Assembly (NCBI GenBank): GCA_023415305.1 | Contig: JAEZKZ010000045.1 | Location: 1-64,000, forward strand | Reading direction: 5' to 3' | Length of the DNA stretch: 64,000 nt | DNA from: Bacillota bacterium | GTDB lineage: Bacteria > Bacillota > Clostridia > Acetivibrionales > DSM-1351 | Shown here: positions 59,884 through 64,000 of the stretch, piece by piece | Numbering within the stretch: the stretch's first letter is position 1 | How the letters are laid out: every line of letters starts with the position of its first letter | Translations under genes and position numbers: made by a program | Notes under the pieces: model-generated | What the model was told of the DNA's origin: nothing | Databases searched by the model: none | What the model saw: the letters and a program-made list of their open reading frames with translations, nothing else

Positions 59884-60867
59884 ATGAGTGACATAAAAAC
59901 AATCGGAGTACTTACTAGCGGTGGAGATGCGCCAGGAATGAATGCAGCCATTCGTGCAGTAGTTAGAACGGGTATTTACTATGGCATTAAAATGCTGGGA
60001 GTAAGAAAAGGCTATAATGGACTGATTACAGGTGATATTTCCGAAATGACCGCAAGAAATGTATCGGATATAATTCATCGTGGAGGAACTATACTTCAGA
60101 CAGCCAGATGTAAAGCATTTACAACCGAGGAAGGAATGCAGAAGGCAATGTCCATATCAAGGGCATTCGGTATGGATGCACTTGTTGTAATAGGTGGAGA
60201 CGGGTCTTATAGAGGAGCAAGGGATTTCAGTAAAGTTGGGATGAAGGTAATGGGGTTACCCGGCACCATTGATAACGATATTGCAAGTTCCGAATATACA
60301 ATTGGCTACGATACAGCTATGAATACAGTTCAGGATGCACTGGACAAAATCAGAGATACTGCATATTCTCATGAAAGGTGTAGCGTTTTGGAGGTAATGG
60401 GCAGACGGGCAGGACACATCGCTCTGAATGTGGGAATTGCTGGCGGAGCAGAAGTGATATTGCTGCCTGAGAAGGAATTTGACTTTGATAAGGATATCAT
60501 CAGGAAAATTATTCAGGGAAGAAACAACGGTAAGAAAAATTACATTATAATCCTTGCAGAAGGTATTTCTGAGAAAATTGGAGGGGCTCTGGAACTGGCC
60601 AAAAAAATTGAAGACCTTACCGGTATAGAAACAAGAGGTACGGTACTGGGCTATATTCAAAGAGGCGGAAGTCCTACCATTCAGGACAGAGTTATGGCAA
60701 GTGCCATGGGTGTTAAGGCAGTTGAATTACTCAAAGACGGTGTGTATAACAGAATAATCTCGGTGAAGGATTCTAAAATAGTTGACCTTGATATAGATGA
60801 AGCTCTTTCAATGAAGAAAGATATTGACCAGGATTTATTGAGAATGAGTAATATATTAGCAATTTAA
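59884..60867 (+). CDS. pfkA: ATP-dependent 6-phosphofructokinase
   Basis: 327-residue glycolytic enzyme phosphorylating fructose 6-phosphate. ATP and glycine-rich motifs are LTSGGDAPGMNAAIRAVVR and IGGDGSYRGA; the catalytic loop is GLPGTIDNDI with the aspartates of TIDND, and MGRRAGHIAL binds substrate. The C-terminal GYIQRGGSPTIQDRVMAS is typical. The Gly at GGDGS marks ATP rather than PPi dependence. Start: ATG 59884 with AGGGAGG upstream. It is single and ends in a terminator; pyk is not adjacent. Confidence 0.94.
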   Translation: MSDIKTIGVLTSGGDAPGMNAAIRAVVRTGIYYGIKMLGVRKGYNGLITGDISEMTARNVSDIIHRGGTILQTARCKAFTTEEGMQKAMSISRAFGMDALVVIGGDGSYRGARDFSKVGMKVMGLPGTIDNDIASSEYTIGYDTAMNTVQDALDKIRDTAYSHERCSVLEVMGRRAGHIALNVGIAGGAEVILLPEKEFDFDKDIIRKIIQGRNNGKKNYIIILAEGISEKIGGALELAKKIEDLTGIETRGTVLGYIQRGGSPTIQDRVMASAMGVKAVELLKDGVYNRIISVKDSKIVDLDIDEALSMKKDIDQDLLRMSNILAI

Positions 60868-60914
60868 ACAGTCAATATATGATTATATACAATGTCCATA
60901 AATGTTAATTTGTT

Positions 60915-60947
60915 AAAAACGGGGGTTGCAGCGCATCTCCGTTTTTT
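60915..60947 (+). terminator. Terminator after pfkA
   Basis: AAAAACGGGG pairs with CTCCGTTTTT (one G-U) around 12 nt, ending in T6. Confidence 0.82.
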
Positions 60948-61128
60948 GTTGTCAAGGAAAGTATAATTTTTTTGTGCGAAAATGAGTATTGGAATGCACA
61001 CAGATAAAGGCGTATAAGTTATATGTGAAAGTTTCCTAGACAATAAAAAACTATTAGTTTATGCGCATGCCAAATTTTCCTTGATACATTAATCCGAAGA
61101 AAATATTTCGTAGAGGGAAAAGGCCCGG

Positions 61129-61182
61129 TGTGACAGGTTACTGTCACAAGACGAAAACAAAAGTGGCCTTGCCACCTTTGTT
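61129..61182 (-). terminator. Tandem hairpins downstream of the phospholipase-like gene
   Basis: On the minus strand AACAAAGGTGGC pairs with GCCACTTTTGTT (one mismatch, 61182-61156) and is followed by a T-rich tail. TGTGACAG-GTTA-CTGTCACA (61129-61148) is a second perfect 8-bp hairpin just beyond. Confidence 0.65.
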
Positions 61183-61233
61183 CTGCTCAAAATGGAGTTC
61201 TATATTCTACAAGCCAATCTGAACTAAACTTTA

Positions 61234-62226
61234 TTATTCAAAGATTATATCGCTGTATTTGAATACAGCTTGCTTATCACAGTCAATACCTGTTGTATAG
61301 GAATTGTTGCCCAACAGCTTCAGGATATAAGAAAATTTTGAAGTGTTTTGAAAAAAAGCGGAGTACAATTCATCACATAAGCGCCGAGTCTTTTCAGATG
61401 CTTCATAAAAAAGATCAACAAAGGACTTGGAACATTTGATTGTTTCATCATGGGGCATACTCCATTCACGCTTTGAGAGGTTAAGGTAATCAAGACCATC
61501 CTTCAGCTCAAGGGGAAAGATCAGACTTGAGAATAGAGGGAAGCCATAAAATACATCATCAATGAAGCCTACCAGCTTTTTCTTATATCCCTTTGGATCC
61601 TTCAAAAGCTTTTCCACCAGCTGCATTTCCTTAACTGCCCTTATAATTTTTTTCTTACTGATATCAGAATTATATACTGCTTTAACAGCACTTTTGTACA
61701 TTTCACTTATCAGATTCAATTCCGTGTCATTGACCTTTATTAACCTATCGGTATTTATTTCATATACTTTTTTATTAAGAAATTTTTTGCACAGCAGTAC
61801 ATCAACCGAGGTTTCAAACCTCCGATGATAGCACAAAAACAAGTTTTCATTATTCTTTTTAAAAGTGTTAAAACCCGATCTGTAAAAAATATATGGGTGT
61901 GCTATGCTATCCATAATATTATGGCATATAAATCCCATCAAATAGACTGTCAGAACATTTCTTACATACCCATTCTGCAGGATTATATAATCTATGAAAG
62001 CCCCGAACATTCTATTTACTTTGGATATGTGCATTGTTTGACCAATATTTGTATCCAGACTTTTAGACGACCAGGGCCAGACTTCGTAATAGAAAAGGAT
62101 GTCAGGCCCTTGAAGGCCTAAATTAAACACATTTCGGTGTTTATCAATAAGCTGCCTGCAGTCGGAATTTTCAAGACTTTTAACTGCATCTAATCCGCAT
62201 AAATAATGGGTAACCAGGTTTGGCAT
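61234..62226 (-). CDS. Zinc-dependent phospholipase C-like protein
   Basis: 330-residue protein opening MPNLVTHYLCGLDA, with NLGLQGPDILFY, YLMGFICHNIMDSIAHPY and HRRFETSVDVLL. These are the His/Asp-containing signatures of the Zn_dep_PLPC family. No signal peptide is visible, so the protein is probably cytoplasmic, unlike secreted phospholipase C toxins. The actual substrate is unknown. Start: ATG with GAGAGGAGA upstream. It is monocistronic and convergent with pfkA. Confidence 0.83.
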   Translation of the reverse strand: MPNLVTHYLCGLDAVKSLENSDCRQLIDKHRNVFNLGLQGPDILFYYEVWPWSSKSLDTNIGQTMHISKVNRMFGAFIDYIILQNGYVRNVLTVYLMGFICHNIMDSIAHPYIFYRSGFNTFKKNNENLFLCYHRRFETSVDVLLCKKFLNKKVYEINTDRLIKVNDTELNLISEMYKSAVKAVYNSDISKKKIIRAVKEMQLVEKLLKDPKGYKKKLVGFIDDVFYGFPLFSSLIFPLELKDGLDYLNLSKREWSMPHDETIKCSKSFVDLFYEASEKTRRLCDELYSAFFQNTSKFSYILKLLGNNSYTTGIDCDKQAVFKYSDIIFE

Positions 62227-62415
62227 AGTTGTCTCCTCTCACAGGGTCGAAAACCAAATACAATTCTATAAATTATATCTCATTTACGAGCTTTTTACAT
62301 TATATTAACAGGTAGTCATTCACACTTATAGTATATACGGATTTTGAATTATAAAGTATGTTTACACTTATTTTATGATTAATTACAAAAAGACTGGAAT
62401 TAATAGAAAAAAATA

Positions 62416-62464
62416 TTGACAAAGGACTTAATTAGTTGTATAGTTAGTTACATAAGTAACTAAC
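62416..62464 (+). promoter_or_regulatory. Promoter and operator of the GntR-ABC operon
   Basis: TTGACA (62416-62421) and TATAGT (62439-62444), spacer 17 bp. The dyad GTTAGTTAC-ATAA-GTAACTAAC (62443-62464) overlaps the -10 and the start point. It is a textbook position for autorepression by the YtrA-type regulator encoded next. Confidence 0.75.
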
Positions 62465-62493
62465 CGTTTAACCGGTTGTCAGGTGGTGATATA

Positions 62494-62859
62494 TTGAATT
62501 TTGATTTTAAATCCGAGAAACCTATTTATCTGCAATTAGCTGAAGAAATTGAGGACGCAATACTTTCAGGTGCTTATGAGGAGGAGACACAGATTCCTTC
62601 CACAACGGAGATATCTGTGGGATATAAGATTAATCCTGCTACAGCTTTGAAGGGGATAAACAGATTGGTGGACGATGGGATAGTTTATAAGAAAAGGGGA
62701 TTAGGTATGTTTGTTTCAACAGGTGCAAAGGAAAAAATTCATGACAAAAGAAAAGAGACTTTTTTCGAAACGTACATTATATCGCTTGTTTCAGAAGCAA
62801 AAAAGCTAGCTATTACTAAAGATGATATATTAAAAATGTTGGAAAGAGGGTTTGATTAA
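62494..62859 (+). CDS. GntR-family regulator, YtrA subfamily
   Basis: 121-residue repressor: winged HTH FDFKSEKPIYLQLAEEIEDAILSG...IPSTTEISVGYKINPATALKGINRLVDDGIVYKKRGLGMFV, then a short C-terminal helical dimerisation part, as in YtrA. YtrA repressors control ABC transporters that respond to cell-wall antibiotics. I use TTG 62494 (protein starting MNFDFKSEKP), with AGGTGG seven bases upstream. The stop abuts the ABC ATPase gene. A strong operator lies upstream. Confidence 0.87.
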   Translation: MNFDFKSEKPIYLQLAEEIEDAILSGAYEEETQIPSTTEISVGYKINPATALKGINRLVDDGIVYKKRGLGMFVSTGAKEKIHDKRKETFFETYIISLVSEAKKLAITKDDILKMLERGFD

Positions 62860-63708
62860 ATGAGTTATCTGGAGATCAAAAATATTACTAAAACATTTGC
62901 AAATACAACTGCACTGGATGATGTCTCAATATCATTGGAAGAAAACAGAATATATGGACTTTTAGGCAGGAATGGCGCGGGGAAAACTACTTTGCTAAAC
63001 CTTATAACCGACAGAATTTTTCCGACAAGTGGAGAGATATTGCTGAAGGGAGAAAAGATTTCTGAAAATGAAACAGCACTATCAAAGATATATTTTATGA
63101 GTGAAGCCAACTTATATCCTGAGTCCATGACAGTCAGGAAGGCTTTTAAATGGACTGGAGAATTTTTTACCGATTTTGACTTTGAGTACGCAACTGTTCT
63201 GTGTAATAAATTCAATCTAAATGTGGATAAAAAAATCAGAGCTTTATCAACCGGCTATCAATCCATTTTTAAAATAATCGTTGCTCTATCCTGTAATGCA
63301 CCGATAATCCTGTTGGATGAACCAGTTCTGGGGTTGGATGCAAATCACAGAGAATTGTTTTACAAAGAGCTCATTCAGAGTTATAGCGAACGGCCAAGGA
63401 CTATAGTATTATCTACACACCTTATTGAAGAGGTTGCAGAATTAATCGAAAACGTGATTGTTATTAAGGATGGTAAAGTAATAATGCAGGATTCGGTAGA
63501 AAATGTGTTGTCCCAAGGCTATTCAGTTTCAGGAACCTCAGCTTCAGTTGATAATTATATTAAAGGTAAAAATGTAATAGGTATAGATACCCTGGGAGGT
63601 TTGAAAACTGCCTATGTGCTTGAAAGGCCTGAAAGGGATAATTTGCCTGACGGACTTGAAATATCAGGACTTAACCTGCAAAAGCTATTTATACGGTTGA
63701 CTAATTGA
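62860..63708 (+). CDS. ABC transporter ATP-binding protein (YtrB-like)
   Basis: 282-residue ATPase. Walker A is GRNGAGKTT, Walker B is IILLDEPVLGLDAN, H-loop VLSTHLIEEV. The signature is degenerate: LSTGYQSIFK instead of LSGGQ, as seen in several YtrB-like transporters. The C-terminal 60 residues follow the ATPase core without a known domain. ATG 62860 directly follows the GntR stop codon, and GAAAGAGGG gives the ribosome site. A permease gene starts 13 bp downstream. The system probably exports or senses an antimicrobial, inferred from relatives. Confidence 0.88.
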   Translation: MSYLEIKNITKTFANTTALDDVSISLEENRIYGLLGRNGAGKTTLLNLITDRIFPTSGEILLKGEKISENETALSKIYFMSEANLYPESMTVRKAFKWTGEFFTDFDFEYATVLCNKFNLNVDKKIRALSTGYQSIFKIIVALSCNAPIILLDEPVLGLDANHRELFYKELIQSYSERPRTIVLSTHLIEEVAELIENVIVIKDGKVIMQDSVENVLSQGYSVSGTSASVDNYIKGKNVIGIDTLGGLKTAYVLERPERDNLPDGLEISGLNLQKLFIRLTN

Positions 63709-63721
63709 GGATTGGAGAGAA

Positions 63722-64000
63722 ATGAATATGAAACTAAAATCTGTTATAAAATATAATTTTTCAAATATAAAGACCGGTGTTTTGATTTTCTATCTGGTTA
63801 TGTTTGCAGTAATCGTCCTTATGGGTAGCTCGATTAGTATTAAGAGTAGCGGTAATGTTAATATCTATTCTGGTGGAGCAGAAATGGCATCTGTGGTTTT
63901 TTTGTTTATAGTGGGTCTTAATTCCTTTAAGGAAGATTTCTTGTTTCTATCAGTAAACAACATACCAAGGAAGCTCCAATTTAAAGCTTTTTTAATAACT
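63722..64000 (+). CDS. ABC-2-type permease, N-terminal part (runs off window)
   Basis: 93 codons visible. MNMKLKSVIKYNFSNIKTG precedes a first membrane segment (VLIFYLVMFAVIVLMGSSISI), then GGAEMASVVFLFIVGLNSFKEDFLF as a second. Opening and context match the permease subunit of YtrA-regulated ABC transporters. Ribosome site GGAG four bases before ATG 63722; ATG 63728 is also possible. The 3' end is beyond the window. Confidence 0.75.
   Translation, partial: MNMKLKSVIKYNFSNIKTGVLIFYLVMFAVIVLMGSSISIKSSGNVNIYSGGAEMASVVFLFIVGLNSFKEDFLFLSVNNIPRKLQFKAFLIT

Larger units (their letters stand above)
60868..61233. other. Intergenic region between convergent pfkA and phospholipase-like genes
   Basis: It holds the pfkA terminator (60915-60947), a plain AT-rich stretch (60950-61110), and two hairpins at 61129-61182 that can end the reverse gene. 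No gene is visible. Confidence 0.5.

Overview
The window reads as the chromosome of a low-GC, anaerobic, spore-forming-type Firmicute of the Clostridia. A cellulolytic Ruminiclostridium or Clostridium relative is the best guess. The evidence is AT-rich intergenic DNA, strong AGGAGG ribosome sites, GTG/TTG starts, two rubrerythrins, an SLH surface protein, an intracellular GH43 enzyme and degraded Clostridia-type mobile elements. No rRNA, tRNA or CRISPR array was seen. This is inference from gene content; I could not run a database search.

Layout. (1) 0-17 kb is mostly sulfur and amino-acid metabolism and transport. It holds the end of topB, a three-cysteine LarE, a Cys/Met-metabolism PLP enzyme, a CymR-like Rrf2 regulator, metN-metI-metQ, an acetyltransferase and a reverse-strand NMT1/SsuA-type ABC operon. 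A cell-wall pair (polysaccharide deacetylase and M23 peptidase) follows, then a polar amino-acid ABC operon and an EFR1-type flavodoxin/ferredoxin protein. The PLP enzyme and the amino-acid ABC operon carry the same structured RNA leader ending at the ribosome site, with compensatory base changes in both hairpins. This is the strongest candidate for an undescribed regulatory system here, and it suggests the ABC system imports a sulfur amino acid. (2) 17-22.4 kb holds a MerR regulator, then an XRE-cupin regulator and potABCD for polyamine uptake, with a 95-bp hairpin-rich insert between potA and potB. (3) 22.5-37.8 kb is mixed: a 5'-truncated SLH/Ig-like surface protein, a structured intergenic element, cupin/LysR with a half-site array, rubrerythrin, iron alcohol dehydrogenase, hemolysin III, acyl-CoA synthetase, MATE, EngB, DUF445, CDF and reverse rubrerythrin.

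(4) 37.8-38.5 kb is a graveyard: a 5' fragment of a group II intron, an IS481-like transposase remnant, and a regulator that has lost its first residues at the IS junction. (5) 38.6-49.3 kb holds a nucleotidyltransferase and three secreted transglutaminase-like proteins, two of them full-length paralogs around a small membrane protein. A cation-transporter-like gene follows, preceded by a compact promoter-hairpin-terminator leader. (6) 49.7-64 kb holds a methyltransferase, HelD, a GH43 glycosidase, acyltransferase 3, an MFS exporter, a SIMPL-domain protein behind a perfect 20-bp inverted repeat, phosphatidylserine decarboxylase, phosphofructokinase, a zinc-dependent phospholipase C-like protein, and a GntR(YtrA)-ABC operon that runs off the end.

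Most genes are separated by clear intrinsic terminators. Starts were chosen from ribosome sites, so several differ from the longest possible reading frame. All functions are homology-style reading by eye.
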